Notes: generated from the sequence alone by a model not told the origin. DNA of 64,000 nucleotides from Coprinellus micaceus (GCA_951394405.1 OX596340.1:2666001-2730000), one strand, 5' to 3'; positions 11,608 through 23,381 are shown, counted from the first letter of the stretch. Program-made: numbers and translations.

Positions 11608-13550
11608 ATGACCCCGCCTTTTCTCACGTTAGTGGGCTTGTGTCCTACCCTCATCTCTGATCTCACACGTCTTTCTAGCACGATATTCATTCCGCCCTCC
11701 GATGAAGAACTCGAGAATCACCTTCTGCAAGATTCAATAGTCATTCGCAAGCTCCATGCGAACATCGCATTTCGGGCCATTACTTCATGTTCATTCTGTG
11801 GTTGGCTTGGCCTCTCGGTGAGTCCAACTGGCTGACATTGGGCGACGCGCCTCACATAGATGCAGTGCATGGAGGAGCGCCCCCGCTGTGCGTGGTGTAT
11901 GTTTATCAAAGCTGCTAAGGTGACTCGAGTGCATCCAGCGTCGTGTTTGATTGCTAATCAGCCTCCAGTGTCTCTATGCCCACCCGGATTCCTTGGATTA
12001 TCGCCTAGCGCATGAAATCGACGTCGGGTTGGCGGTTGACATACCTACAGACAGTGAGTTACTTTGTCAATCGTGGCTAGCTATGCCTCGGGCTAACATT
12101 TGTTAGACAACTCACTTGTTTCCAACGGCGATCCTAACAACTATGGGGCGGATGCGGTCGTCGATCTCTCTCATCAGCTGAGCAGCCAGGATGTTGACGC
12201 CCACGGTGTCGATACCATCTCAGATTCCTTCCGTACGTTGATCTCGTTCGTGTCAACTCCCGTACATATTCCTGATTTTCTGCCTTCCATAATCAGACCC
12301 TTACGACGCTCTGAGTAGCATCGTTACCGCGAGGGAAGGTGCGGTTCATCAACCAGGTTCTTGTGTCAATGATGGACTGGGTGCTTCAGGTGAGTGGAGT
12401 TGGATTTCTGTCCATCGTCGTTCCTTAAAGTTTCTCCCCCATGCGCTAGGGGATCCAATCTGGGAACACGGAGGTATTCCCTCATGCTATATCTTCAATC
12501 TCTTTGTACTGATGCGGATTTCAGAGCACCTGATTCTTAGGGCTGATGCTGATAGATCTGGTGTGTGCCTCATTGGCGCGTAATGAATCGTACTCACTCC
12601 GCCACATTCCTCTAGGTACTTCTAACGAGCACCCCTTCCAAGGTATGTCGTTACTTTGGCTGCAATGGTCAATGTATTCAATCTGTAATAGACGTCTCAT
12701 CCTCGCTCAGACCAGTTTTGTATGGGAACTGTTCACAAGATTCAAGTTATTTCGACCTTGTGGGCATATCATCCCAGGCGGAGTCGGATCCTGCACACCC
12801 CTCATATACTTACGATGTGAACCATACCATATCTTCCTACCCACAATCATATCCCACCGTAACGCCAGCCGTACCGGGTACTCACAGTGTGGGCACGCTA
12901 TATGGTTCTCGACTCGGTGCGGGTTACACACCTCAAGGATACACCGACAGCTATGGAGGTGTTGCTCCACCTGGAGTAGACGTCCCCATTGGTTCGCCCA
13001 TGTTACCGGATGGTAACTACTCCTCCCTTGGCTCTTCTATCGATGAGTTCGACCAACAACCTCTATCTCCCGTCGTCCTCCCCCCTTCAACTTCATCGAC
13101 TATCAACCCCAACTTTCTTGATCCCATTTACGGACAGTCCTCCTTTGATCACCACCCTTCCACCGGAAGCTCTCTGAGCCTCCAGTGCATCGACAACAGG
13201 GGCATCCCTCATACTAATAGCATGGATTCATTTGATTTCCGAAGTGAGTGAATGTAATCTTTCATAATCGGCGCGCTCACTCTGCAATAGATCACCTACT
13301 TACCGGCGGCATTGCTTCGTCTAGTCAGGGTCCTTCGCTAATGCGGGATGTCATCCATGCTCCATGCGTGGAGATGACCGGTGCACCATCGGCTGACTGG
13401 TTTTCTCGCGGGGGTAACGGAACCCCTGTCGGTTCGTGGTTGGTGCAAGAGTCGGGTCAAGGGAGAGCTCAGACTGCCAGTAATTGCGAATCGACTGATG
13501 GGTCATATAATCATATGTGTGGTTGGGACCGTTATTCAGCTTCTTACTAA
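11608..13550 (+). CDS. Zn-cluster-like protein with tandem microexons
   Basis: Ten exons give 490 aa: 11608-11817, 11860-11919, 11969-12053, 12107-12232, 12297-12389, 12450-12473, 12525-12560, 12616-12642, 12692-13243 and 13291-13550. Splicing brings together six cysteines, C61, C64, C73, C80, C83 and C91, with spacing C-x2-C-x8-C-x6-C-x2-C-x7-C. This is close to the fungal Zn2Cys6 binuclear cluster (C-x2-C-x6-C...), although the first half is two residues longer and lacks the basic run usual for DNA binding. The middle and end are low-complexity, rich in Ser, Pro, Tyr and Gly, like activation or scaffold regions. Exons 3-9 all end in phase 1, and three of them are 24, 36 and 27 nt. A role as transcription regulator is inference; an unrelated Cys-rich structural module is the alternative. 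Confidence 0.65.
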
Positions 13551-14002
13551 CTCTTGTAACTCATGGGTTTCCATCCCTTACTTATTCTTTATAAGCTACT
13601 TGCAATGCAGCCTTGATTTGGACATTCAAGCCTCGCAGGTCAACCCCGACGAATAGCGACCACCTCACGGTTCGTCGCTCACCACATGGGGCATTGTCTC
13701 CGGACTGACATAAAAAGCAGATCGCCTTTGTCCACTTTACTGCGACCCGAAAGTGAGACAGCTTTCACCAACGGCCCTCCCTCAAGTTCCCAATTGGGCG
13801 CGCCGGACACTCCACCCATTCCCACCTTGGGTCTACGAGGCCGCTACAGGGCAAGACACCCCTTCAATCTACACACTCAGTCTTCGTCGACGTGCTGCAT
13901 GCAGCACCAGTCTCGGCCATTTCTTGTACATCAAGTTCACCAGACAAACCATCAAACATTGTCGCGTGCAACCGCCCACCGCCCACCACTGTTACATCAC
14001 CT
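13551..14002. other. Intergenic and 5' flank of F-box gene
   Basis: The downstream frame stays open upstream of 14003 to about 13892 but without an ATG. No separate gene is seen. Confidence 0.4.
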
Positions 14003-15274
14003 ATGTCCCCACCTTTGCCAACTGAGCTTTACGACTATATTCTGCGGTTTCTTGTCGATGACCCGAGCCTTGGGGACGATTTCGATCAACGAATCGCTCC
14101 ATTTCATGGCGACCTCCCCCTCTACCCTTGTGGCCGGATGACGCTGGCGACAGCGTGTTCTCGAGTCTGCTCGATTTTCTACGATTTGGCGATGCCATTG
14201 GTGTGGCAGTATCTGAAGATTGATGATCCGCAGCATCTTATACTTCTACACCGTCTGTCGTCTTCTGGAGGGATGAGGTCATTCCCACTCCCACTGGCAG
14301 CTTACACACGAAGGGTAGATTTCAATGTCTGGGACTCGGATTCAGACACCGATGTGGCTACGGAACTGCTATCCCAGATGCCAGGGTTGTGGGTCTTGAC
14401 ATGCGACAATGAATTCCACGGCTCAAATCGCACTCGAGTTTGGGACCGCTCCCCCAGCCACCGTTTCCTCGTCTCCATCGGCTCCAACTGTCCTCGCCTT
14501 AGGCGTCTTCAGTTTCTAAGTTCGTCTGAGGTCCCTTCCTTAGATGAGCTGTCCTTGATATCTCGAGGATGCCTGGAGCTACGGACGCTCCAATTATCTT
14601 GCTTGCGTGAAGGCCGTGCCGGTACTCCTGTCGACTCAAATGCCGCAGGAGAAGGGTCGCCAATAGAACCGCTCATATTCCCATCCTTGAAAAAGATGAC
14701 CATTGGGACCGGAAATTTCTGTGGAAGTACCTTGCCATCTGGGGGCATATCTGCACGTTACTTCCTCCAAGAATTGCGGCGCGAACCGACCTCCATTTCA
14801 CACCTGGAGTACCTGGACGCCCACATTCCCTTTGCCCATTTCGACGCTGCTTTGAGTCTCTACAAGGAGGAATTACGTTCATGCGTCTACCATCTGTACG
14901 GATCTCGATATCCTCCGGATTTGACCCAATATCGTAAACTCTCTCGGCTCATCCTCGTTGTCCATGGGTACGGCTCTATGCTTCCGGATGGCTTGTCGAG
15001 TATTCAAACCGTGGAGTATGTCACCGCTAACCGTGGTGCCTGGGTAGAAAATGGGGATGGCCATAATGGGAGGGGGTATGATACGGGAATCCGCGATGTT
15101 ATCCGGCAACAGTTGGACCTCTTGGCGAACGGCTACTTGCCCTCATTACAGAAAGTCGTTCTTTGGAGGAAGGTGCCTGGTAATTGTGTCTTAGTGGAAG
15201 GTCTGGTTAGAGGGTTCGCGAAGCGATTTGAGGCTATCGGGGTTGTGCTTGAAGTTCATGATCAAGTTAGGTGA
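14003..15274 (+). CDS. Family-A F-box-like/LRR protein
   Basis: A single uninterrupted frame of 423 aa begins MSPPLPTELYDYILRFL. The N-terminal 45 residues are F-box-like (LP-E-Y--IL, then DDFDQRIAPFHGDLPLY, VCSIFYDLAMPLVWQYL). The remainder is a run of irregular leucine-rich segments (CPRLRRLQFLS, LRTLQL) ending in a block shared by all family-A members: PSLQKVVLWRKVPGN, LVEGLVRGF. The chosen ATG lines up with the start of the other copies at 31032, 32737 and 33107, while the longer open frame upstream has no conserved sequence. The family's probable role is substrate recognition in SCF ubiquitin ligases, though the F-box itself is weak. This is the only member away from the 29-34 kb cluster. 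Confidence 0.75.
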   Translation: MSPPLPTELYDYILRFLVDDPSLGDDFDQRIAPFHGDLPLYPCGRMTLATACSRVCSIFYDLAMPLVWQYLKIDDPQHLILLHRLSSSGGMRSFPLPLAAYTRRVDFNVWDSDSDTDVATELLSQMPGLWVLTCDNEFHGSNRTRVWDRSPSHRFLVSIGSNCPRLRRLQFLSSSEVPSLDELSLISRGCLELRTLQLSCLREGRAGTPVDSNAAGEGSPIEPLIFPSLKKMTIGTGNFCGSTLPSGGISARYFLQELRREPTSISHLEYLDAHIPFAHFDAALSLYKEELRSCVYHLYGSRYPPDLTQYRKLSRLILVVHGYGSMLPDGLSSIQTVEYVTANRGAWVENGDGHNGRGYDTGIRDVIRQQLDLLANGYLPSLQKVVLWRKVPGNCVLVEGLVRGFAKRFEAIGVVLEVHDQVR

Positions 15275-15276
15275 CC

Positions 15277-15698
15277 TTACGGGCGTCGTGACCGGTGACC
15301 TCTTGGTTCCGTTTCCGTGTAAATATCGCTCATGTACTGTCGATACCAATGCAGGCTGCTAGACGATACTGTCATATTCATGGCCCTTGATAGCTCAGGT
15401 GCCTTAGCGCGAATTTCCACAATGTCTCCTGGGTGCATACCATCAGCGGTTACAAACGTATCGTTGAGGCGGAGCCTTCTGGGCACTTTAGTGCCAAGTT
15501 CATTTTTCAGAGGTACGGTCTGGTCTAGCCATGGTTCGGAAGGGAAATTCAAATGATATAAAGAATGGTACAGACAAGGTATCGCAACGCGATTCAACTC
15601 ATATCTAACACACTGGACAGATGGGACCATGAGGATGCGAATCAGTGCGCGTAACTTATTTCCATGTCCAAATGCCCAGGAACTTTGTAAACGATCCC
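15277..15698 (-). other. Unassigned minus-strand open frame
   Basis: A stop-free minus-strand frame (15702-15277) has coding-like composition but starts at GTG. It abuts the 3' end of the next gene without a phase-compatible junction. It may be an unrecognised last exon or a separate small gene; no family is recognised. Confidence 0.2.
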
Positions 15699-16614
15699 TC
15701 ACTCCAGGTGTGGTTGAGATTCGAGCATCCCGAGAGAGAGCCGGTAGTCTGTGTAAAATGTAGGGCCTATGGGTTGCACATCAGTGGACTGTGTCCCACG
15801 ACGAACTGAAATGCTTACCTTGCGTACCATTTCTGTGGCCATAAATCGGCGTGGTTGGCACAGGGACCACAGGTAAATGTCCAGTACTACCTGCAGGGGG
15901 CAGAAGGGGGCTTGACGCAGACGATACTGATATCCATTCAGAAACCGAGGCAACTATTGATGGTATGGACGAAGAGGTTTCAGACGGGACGTTGGTGTCA
16001 GGTGGGATCGGTCGGTTATGCATGTCGACATCAAAATGGTAGACAACCGAAACACTGTGCTCGTCGCGGGCCCCAGTTACTGGAGAGTGTATATTGAGAG
16101 TCTTCATGCACTGTTTGATCGTGACGTCGCATAGTCCTATGCGATCAGGTAAGTAAGCATCGACCTGAAGTAGCCGACCATTTGACGTACGTTCTTGTTG
16201 ACACACAAGCGCCCAACCTGCACCCACACCGGCTATCTCACAATTGTATATCCATCTACGTGGCTTGGTGGTACTGGCGACGCAGTCTTCAGGTGTCAAT
16301 TGATGGGTAAAGACGGACAGTTGACCCGTTTCTCCGTAGACCGTTGATTCTACAATTGGGGACAGCTCCCACCTAGACACGATGCGGACTCTGTTTGAGT
16401 AGGCGGATAGATTGAGAATGCCAGTATCGATGGACCCTCCGGAATCAGTTGCTGGGTAAGCGATCGGAAGGTTGAAAGTTGCCGGGTGGTAGAACTTGGA
16501 GTCCTTGAGCTTTACGAGAGGAGGGTGGTTGGACTCTTTCCCAATTCCCAAACGGACAAGATTATAGGCGACTACCAAAGGTCGCTTAACGGTATCATGC
16601 TGACAGGTGTTCAT
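15699..16614 (-). CDS. Orphan family X, copy 1
   Basis: Three minus-strand exons, 16614-16191, 16136-15819 and 15766-15699, join to 269 aa. It is a clear paralogue of the gene at 25440-26329. Shared blocks include a KFYHPATFNLP-like stretch (KFNHPTTLNII in the other copy), IVSRWELS, WIYNCEIAG...W (WTYECDIGG...W) and VVYHFDVD (IVYHFDTD). Both copies place an intron at the same spot, after W-L-x-x-Q. Here that intron (16137-16190) is 54 nt and free of stops, so an unspliced reading is also open. The C-terminus is a Ser/Pro-rich tail absent from copy 2. The frame remains open upstream of 16614 to about 16830 without an ATG, so a 5' exon is probably missing from this model. No domain is recognised; the alternating hydrophobic pattern suggests a beta-rich fold. 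Confidence 0.55.
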
Positions 16615-18634
16615 TACCTGACGGCCATGTTTGCGGGTCCTTGTTACAAGGTGTGGTGCACCAGGAAAGGGTATCGTAGAATCCGTCGTTGAAGAAGGTG
16701 TGCCACCTGCAAAAACCGGGTACGGTGAGCAGTCGCTGGATATATCAATGATGGGGACCCGAGACCGTGTTCGCGATTCGTACCTCCTGAGTTCCCATGA
16801 TCGTATTGGCCCTGGACATAGGATAATGTCTTACTACGGGGTCCACCCTGACAGGAATTGAAATTAAGATCTGGCCAAAGGAGGTGAGCATATGGTGGTG
16901 GTTTGTAGGGGTGTTTGTGTACCGTGAAAGGAGCAGCCTCTAGACCATATTCACAGCAGCGGTCAGCTGTGCTCATGAATGCGAGCAAAAACAAGTAATC
17001 ACTCTTCATAGTGCCTCATATTGGATGGTGTTTCAATTGCAGTCTTTCCACCGACGTCAGTCAAAATTGGCTGGCGCTCGAAGTAGGTGGCAAACTGGAT
17101 TGGGTGCCGTCGATGAAAATTCCGGATAATATTTGAAGAACAAAGCAGCAATCGTTGATCCTGAGGTAGAGTAGAATGGGACAGCAGTTCGCAGTGAGGT
17201 GGGCGTGGGCGTAGCGTCGACCGAGTGGAGCGGGTGTGAGCGAGTGAGACCGAACACTAAAAGGAAGACGCAAGTCGCCGTAGGAGGGACGGGCCGTTCT
17301 GAAAATACCCTGTAAACAGGACCTTACATTGATAGGGTTTCGGGTAGCAAACGTGGCCATATTGTGACACCAGGATCTCCAATACAAAGCACCGAGCCAA
17401 TTCACTTTGAAGTTCTGGAGCTGGTAGATTCCATGATCAAGCCCGGCAGGACGGTGGCTCGAAACTCTGATCAAAGATCTCGGAAAATGCCGAGTGGACT
17501 CCGAATTTATTCCCATCCTTTCCTCATTGACTCGGTTGTGACTTGGAGCAGGCTGGACACCGGGCTGGCACCCCTATGGTAGCGACTTGTAGCCTTTAAA
17601 ATGAATGATAAATGACCATTCATGAGTACTGAGCAACTGCAGTCATGATCAGTTGACAAAGCTTGGTGAAGACAATTTGAGGCGTAGGTCAAGCGTAGGT
17701 CAGATCAAATTGAGGGTTGAACCGATTCGCTTGCTCTCAACATGGTTCAATATTTGTGGGTTCCCACTGGAGTGGGATTCTGGATCCGGGTACTCAGGAA
17801 CCGAACTGCTGTCCAATACATTTTCTGTTGCTATTTACGTTGACCCAGACAGGGAAAATGGTCAGATGGGTACTGTGAGAGGGTAGGGTTGCTGTTGCAT
17901 CGGATGTGCTGACGACCTACTCACAACCCGCTATTCTCAAGTAACAGAACCAGATCAACTGGGCAAGTGGACCTTAGTCTGAGCCCTATCCATATTTTGT
18001 GCGGGAGGTCCAAGGGGGGGGGAGCGGGGGCTGAAGTCTGGACTTTGAAGGGCAGGAAAGGGGCGGGCCCATGTCACAGAGATCCTAGCCCTGCAGGCGT
18101 GGGTACGATATGGAGATTTGTGATACCAGGGTAAACTATATCAGATGACATGATGTGGTGATGACTGCTTCTGTCCAAAACCTGTCATTGTGCGGGTTCT
18201 GAGAAGTTGTGAGTCGATCTATCAACACCAAATGTACTGATATTGATATAACGATATCCAGAAGTAACTGAAGGCTTTTCCAGCCATTGTGTGCTCAACA
18301 GTCGCCACATATGGCCGCTGTTGGACAGACAATTTGCTATGGAAACGTCTGCAGTTATGTCTGGATATCCGTTCTGTCAAAGATCGGTACATTTTGACCC
18401 ATATGCGGATATTAATATCCCCATAAATAGTTTGACCTCAGCCCAACGTAAAGGGTGTGGGTTCGATTCTGACAAGTGCTGGTTAATTTCCGATCACCGA
18501 TGACATGGCCAACTCCACCAGACGCCCAAGTCCTTGTTGTACCCTTCACTCACCAGGGGGGTGATTATTTGCTTAAACAGTACATAATGGGGCAGGAAAA
18601 TGACATTAGGTGAATAAGTGGATATAGTAAGACA
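16615..18634. other. Mostly non-coding; left part is 5' extension of the orphan gene
   Basis: About 200 bp next to 16614 continue the minus-strand frame of the neighbouring gene and are probably part of its first exon. The rest shows no ATG-initiated exon with splice support. A G-run occurs near 18014-18030. Confidence 0.35.
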
Positions 18635-19177
18635 TTATCTGGAGACGTTCTGAACTTGAAAGCCAAGGCGACTCAAATACATGCCAATGTTTAACATTGC
18701 ATCCTGGTAGGACGATGCCTGTTTCTTGAGCTCATTAATCTGATGATTCAAGTCTAAATCGGCATGATTTAGTGGTCCTTTTATGGGGGTACAGTATAAA
18801 GCTCACCACTAATCTTCAACAGAGCGTCCTCGAGCTCTTCAATTGCACATGTCGCTGCCTTTGCGATAAACCCACAGTGGGCATGCCCACATAACGGTGT
18901 GAGTATTCCTGGAGGGTTTGAGGCCATGAAATGCTCTTCTCCGCCATCTTCTACACCTGCTCCTTCACTATCGTCCTCGTTCTCGTCCTCTTCCCCCAAA
19001 CCATCAACATCGAAGAGTTCTTGACTGCGACTGGAGGCAAAAAACAAATCTATACCGTCAAAGTGAGCAGAAGCGGCTATACCAGTAAAGTAAAGACCTA
19101 CGTGGCACAGTTTCGTCACCTGATGCGACGGGAATCATGCTAAAGAATGTCGGAGAACCAGTAGACAATGCAGACAT
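18635..19177 (-). CDS. Small acidic coiled-coil protein
   Basis: Exons 19177-19102, 19049-18807 and 18753-18635 join in phase to a complete 145-aa frame starting MSALSTGSP. Both introns (52 and 53 nt) have GT/AG ends. The middle is strongly acidic (LGEEDENEDDSEGAG) and holds CGHAHCGF. The C-terminal 55 residues, after EELEDALLKISD, have heptad-like Leu/Ile spacing (LNHQINELKKQASSY) typical of a coiled coil. No family is recognised. A TATTTAAG-like motif lies about 60 bp upstream of the ATG on the minus strand. The gene sits 260 bp from the hAT element. Confidence 0.6.
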
Positions 19178-19436
19178 GACTTTAGGCGTAGAAAATATAT
19201 GAGGGGAGTTGGTTGAGGGATGTTCACAATGGACAAGGCTTAAATACTCCCATCATGCCATGGACTCAGCCAAGAATAAATTTTGACAGGGCATCAAATT
19301 GAAGGCCTTGTATTCAGGGTACCCACACTGGTCTGGTTTGTGGGCGTTGACTAATCCGTTGGTGTATGGGTATATACATTGTGCTGAAAGATATACAGAG
19401 TCCGTCTGAGTCCAATTGATGGCTCACAGGAGGAAG

Positions 19437-20035
19437 TAGTGTTGCCGTCGCACTGAACTGTCGCCGAACTGAGGTTCAGTGCAGTTCAAAAAGTGACAGT
19501 TCGACGTCAGTTCAGTGCCCTTGAACTGACGTGAACTGTGATGTTGTGCTAACAAATATCCCCTAACCTGTGAGTACGGCAAGGCAAGGGTGGGGAGAGG
19601 CTCTCCATGTACTTCGAAGGGAATGGTCAGGGGGGGATTCATGTATCTGTATGCAGCGGAATATTGAGAGACCATGGTGCGTGTAGCTTTGAACATTCAC
19701 ACACCCCCAAGGAGATTAGGAACAGCTGAAGAAAGTGCTTCAGGCTGAACCAATGAAAGAAACCTCAAAGCAGCAACAGGTCGAGAAGCTCAGCTTCCAG
19801 AGAATGGGAAAACAGATAAGAGGAGCTGTAGTTTTTGAAGGGGATAGAATGGCCATGGGGCCTCCCAGTTGAACGAACAGAGAGCATCTAGCAGAGAGCA
19901 CTGGGGGGGAACGGGCCATGGACCGAAAGCGGTAGGTTGCCGAGGTGCCGTCTGACAGTTCACTCGAGTTCAGTTCAACGAACTGTCTGATGGGTCCAGT
20001 TCGTCGAACTGAACTTCAGTGCGGCGGCAACACTA
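19437..20035. mobile_element. Non-autonomous hAT-type element (599 bp)
   Basis: The element starts TAGTGTTGCCGTCGCACTGA and ends with the inverted counterpart (TAGTGTTGCCGCCGCACTGA on the other strand). It is flanked on both sides by the same 8 bp, GGAGGAAG (19429-19436 and 20036-20043). An 8-bp target duplication with a TAGTG...CACTA terminus is characteristic of the hAT superfamily. Subterminal regions on both ends carry repeated AACTG/CAGTT motifs, as expected for hAT transposase binding. No transposase frame is present, so movement would need a source elsewhere. The perfect target duplication indicates a fairly recent insertion. Confidence 0.88.
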
Positions 20036-20108
20036 GGAGGAAGTAAAAGTAGCCAAAAATATGACGTACAAATCTCAAGGTCGATGCAGCTCTAGCCTTG
20101 CAAGTCAA

Positions 20109-20116
20109 TATAAATA
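20109..20116 (+). promoter_or_regulatory. TATA box of the Ras-like gene
   Basis: TATAAATA lies 46 bp upstream of the ATG at 20162, a plausible distance for a TATA element with a short 5' UTR. Confidence 0.45.
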
Positions 20117-20161
20117 TGAGATGGGGATTTGAGCACATTCTTTGCAACTATCTTTTGCACA

Positions 20162-21126
20162 ATGGAAGCCACTCCTAGACTGGGTCCTACACGCATCAAA
20201 ATACTGCTCTTGGGGAGTTCAGGAGTGGGAAAAACGAGCATTTTACACCAGGTATGTCGTTGAAGGCCATCAGATATACGGGGAGGCTCATGTGTGACCT
20301 TTTAATGTCTGTTAGTTTACTTTAAGATCGTTTTCAGGTAGGCCCTTATTCATACCTTTATAATTCTGATCAGTCATTGAGATTCTTCCCTTCAGAGGTG
20401 TGTTTTAGACTGGCTCAGTTGATGTCAAACGACATCAATTAATATTGAGTTGGATTTTGAGGATGTTATATCAACATTTGAAGATCAGTATAGAGGAAGA
20501 ATAGCTATCAGGGGCCACCAGTATGTTGTGGAGGTGCTTGATACAGGTGACTTTTGTGCTCGTATGTCGTTTGCTCTCAGAAATTGTCTTTATATACTTT
20601 TCTAATCCTTAATTTTAGCGGAACTCACCCAAATGGCTGAGCAGTGGGTGGTCAGGTTTGTAACTCATTTATGGTCTATATAGGCTGTAAAGTCCATCCA
20701 GCTAACTATTTACACAGCCAGCAAGATGCTATTGTCTTGGTGTATTCAGTCACCGATGTGGAGAGCCTCAAGAATGTTCTCATGTTTTATTGTTGCCACA
20801 AGCACAAGATCCGGGGTTCTCCTTCAGTCATTTTGGTTGGCAACAAGGCTGATCTTCACATGCTGAACCCAGATGTTCCAAAGCCAAATGGGTATGAGGC
20901 TGCCCAGACTATTTCTGCAGCCTTTTATGAAGTATCTGCCAAGAACACTGAAGACATTCAGCAGCTCTTCAATAGTATTGGGATGGGTACTCAAGTAGTA
21001 AGCCGTGTTGAGGTGTTGAGGCAGGCCCAACAAGACGAGGAAGTCAACATGTCTGGTCAAAGCTACTTTTCTACTCTGTTGAGGCGTACTACATGTGGTA
21101 CTGTCGATTCTTGCATTATTATGTGA
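20162..21126 (+). CDS. Divergent Ras-like small GTPase
   Basis: Exons seen: 20162-20251, 20316-20337, about 20450-20561, 20619-20655 and 20718-21126. G1 is GSSGVGKTSI. Switch I resembles Ras (STFEDQYRG against PTIEDSYRK). G4 is NKAD and G5 is SAK. The protein ends CIIM, a CaaX box whose final Met predicts farnesylation, after a Cys-containing tail. G3, normally DTAGQ, reads DTGDF, so the Gly and the catalytic Gln are missing and GTP hydrolysis should be altered. The junction between exons 2 and 3 (20338-20450) does not close in frame with any GT/AG pair I tried; every route is one base off or hits TGA at 20420. Either there is a 1-nt frameshift (recent pseudogene) or an unusual splice. The likely role in intact form is a membrane-anchored signalling GTPase. 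Confidence 0.65.
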
Positions 21127-21427
21127 TAAACTGTATGTATCAGTCATTTACCATTTGTTATCGTTCAATTCTATGGTGTAAATTTCCCTTTTTTCAATGG
21201 AGGTGGCCATATATGACCTATACTCAAAGTCCAGTGTGATTTCCAGATTAAATACGCCCAATAATTGCCATAATGGCTGAAAAATGGTGGAGATTCAGAT
21301 AGTGGGACAAATAGCCCATAATCCTGCAAGCTCCCATCATAATTGGATGGTATTGCGCTCACTGGAGGTGTCCTTGGTCATGCAACAGCTATCCATGGTT
21401 TTGAAATCCTTGACTATCAATTGAACC
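21127..21427. other. 3' flank of GTPase gene
   Basis: This is an AT-rich spacer with no gene. Confidence 0.4.
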
Positions 21428-22348
21428 TAGTGATGGTCACAGGTAATCTGTGGGTAGTGGTGCAGCCACCTATACCCATACCCATACCCATGGGAGCCCA
21501 TACCCGAAACCCAGCAGGTTTTTCATACTGAATGAGTCCCATAATAGCCAAAACAGATGAGCAATGACGGAGATATGAGTGATTCAATAAATTACTCATA
21601 ACCCTCTGAGTTCTTGTCTGTTTTGGATATTCTTGGACTCATCTTAAATGGCATGGGTACATGGACATCTACCAATACCCATACCCACACGTACTCTACC
21701 CATAAACCTGGCAGGTTTTCAAATCCCTTGACCATCACTAATGGTCACAGGTAACCAATGGGCAGCAGTGCAGCCACTTGTACACATATATGTGGGAATC
21801 CTTACCCAAAACCCATTGAGTTTCCCTTATCAAACGATCCTAAGACCATCCAAAACAGATGAGGAATGGTGGATATATGATTAAATTGAATAATTCACTC
21901 ATAGCCCACTGTGTTTTCATAGGCTTGTTCTAAACACAGTACAGGTATGTGAACATTGACTTGTACCCATATTTGTGTATACCTACCTAAAGCCCAGTGA
22001 GCTTCCAATACCCTTGGCTGTCACTGGTGATGGTCAAGTGGCCACCCACACCCATACCTGTGGAAACCCTTACCTGAAACCCAACAGGTTTTCCACATTG
22101 AATGAGCCTAGTGATGGTCACAGGTAACCTGCGGGTAGTGGTGCAGCCACTGTACCAGCACCCATGGGAACCCTTACCTGAAACCTAGCGGGTTTCCTGC
22201 ATTGAATGAGCCCAAGAACACCAAAAACGGATAAGAAATGGTGGAAATATGAGTGAATTGAATAAATCACTCATAACCCACCAAGTTTTTGTCTGTTTTG
22301 GATGTTCTTAGGCTCATTTTAAATGTCGCAGGAATGCAAACATCTACA

Positions 22349-23010
22349 GTAAAACACCAGCCTGTGATACACCATGGGTCACTGATACAGTGCACTTTGG
22401 GGTGTTTTTCTCAATAACCGGGAGGCCTATGGCTCCAATTCTTTTCGTAAGGGTGCAGATATGTCCTGTTTATCAGATTTACAGGTTATCATGTTTGCTC
22501 CTCAACTCATTGAAATTCCAGAAATCGAACTAGGTTGGTGGGACACCATTTTGATGGCACCAATTTAGCCCTTGTTTGGGCTCCAATGCTCGCGAGGCAT
22601 ACTCTTCCGCTGCAAAAAATACCGTGCATGACTGAAAGCAATATCTTTTATTACTTTGACACATTTAAAAGGGTGGAATGTGAGCACGTCGCTGACGGAT
22701 GAGGTGAACATACCGCCGTGCAACACCTGGTTGTCACACAGTGTCACGCTCTCTCACCCAAATTTGGCACAGTCACATACCGTCACGGGTGTATCAAGGA
22801 GCTGATTCTTGAGTACATCGTCTGATACCGTGTATCCAGGGGTGCATAGTCCGCCCACTCCCCCTAAAATATTCATGCATATGCCCAGGAAGCAGATCTT
22901 CAGCCTCAAAAAAAACCAGAGCCAATCAACAACGAATTACTGCCTGCACGACCCGATTACCGTGGACTGTATCACAGACCGGCGTATTACTGTACCCATA
23001 CCTGTATCTG
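22349..23010. other. Spacer inside the MITE cluster
   Basis: This sequence interrupts the family copies and is not recognisably repetitive within the window. No gene is seen. Confidence 0.35.
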
Positions 23011-23337
23011 TAGTGGTGGTCAAGGGTTTTGAAAACCTGCAGGGTTTGCAGGTAGGGTATGCACAGGGATGGGTATGGGTAGGTGTCCACATACCCACAA
23101 TGTTTCAAACGAGCCCATGAACGTCCCAAACAGATGAAAACTCGGAGGGTTATGAGTAAATTGTTCCGCCACTCACGTCTCTGTCATTTCTCATCTGTTT
23201 TGGCCATTCTTGGGCTTGTTCAATGTGGGAAACCCGCTGGTTTGTGGGTGAGGGTTCCTATGGGTATGGGTATATGTCGCTGTGCATGGGTATGGGTTGT
23301 TGTGCCGCTACCCGTGGGTTATTGGTTACCATCACTA
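23011..23337 (-). mobile_element. MITE copy in reverse orientation (327 bp)
   Basis: It begins TAGTGGTGGTCAAGGG and ends GGTTACCATCACTA. The flanking octamers TGTATCTG and CATATCTG match at 6 of 8 positions, consistent with an old 8-bp target duplication. Confidence 0.65.
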
Positions 23338-23381
23338 CATATCTGTGTGTACCCTACCCACAAACCCAGCGGGTTTCCAAT

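Noticed and set aside
18455..18475. GGGTTCGATTCTGACAA resembles a tRNA B box
   Set aside because: The bases on either side cannot form the five-pair T stem, no A box lies at the right distance and no cloverleaf can be drawn.
21468..21500. CCCATA hexamer run looks like a telomere or CRISPR-like array
   Set aside because: Only a few units occur, they recur inside each MITE copy, and there are no spacers.
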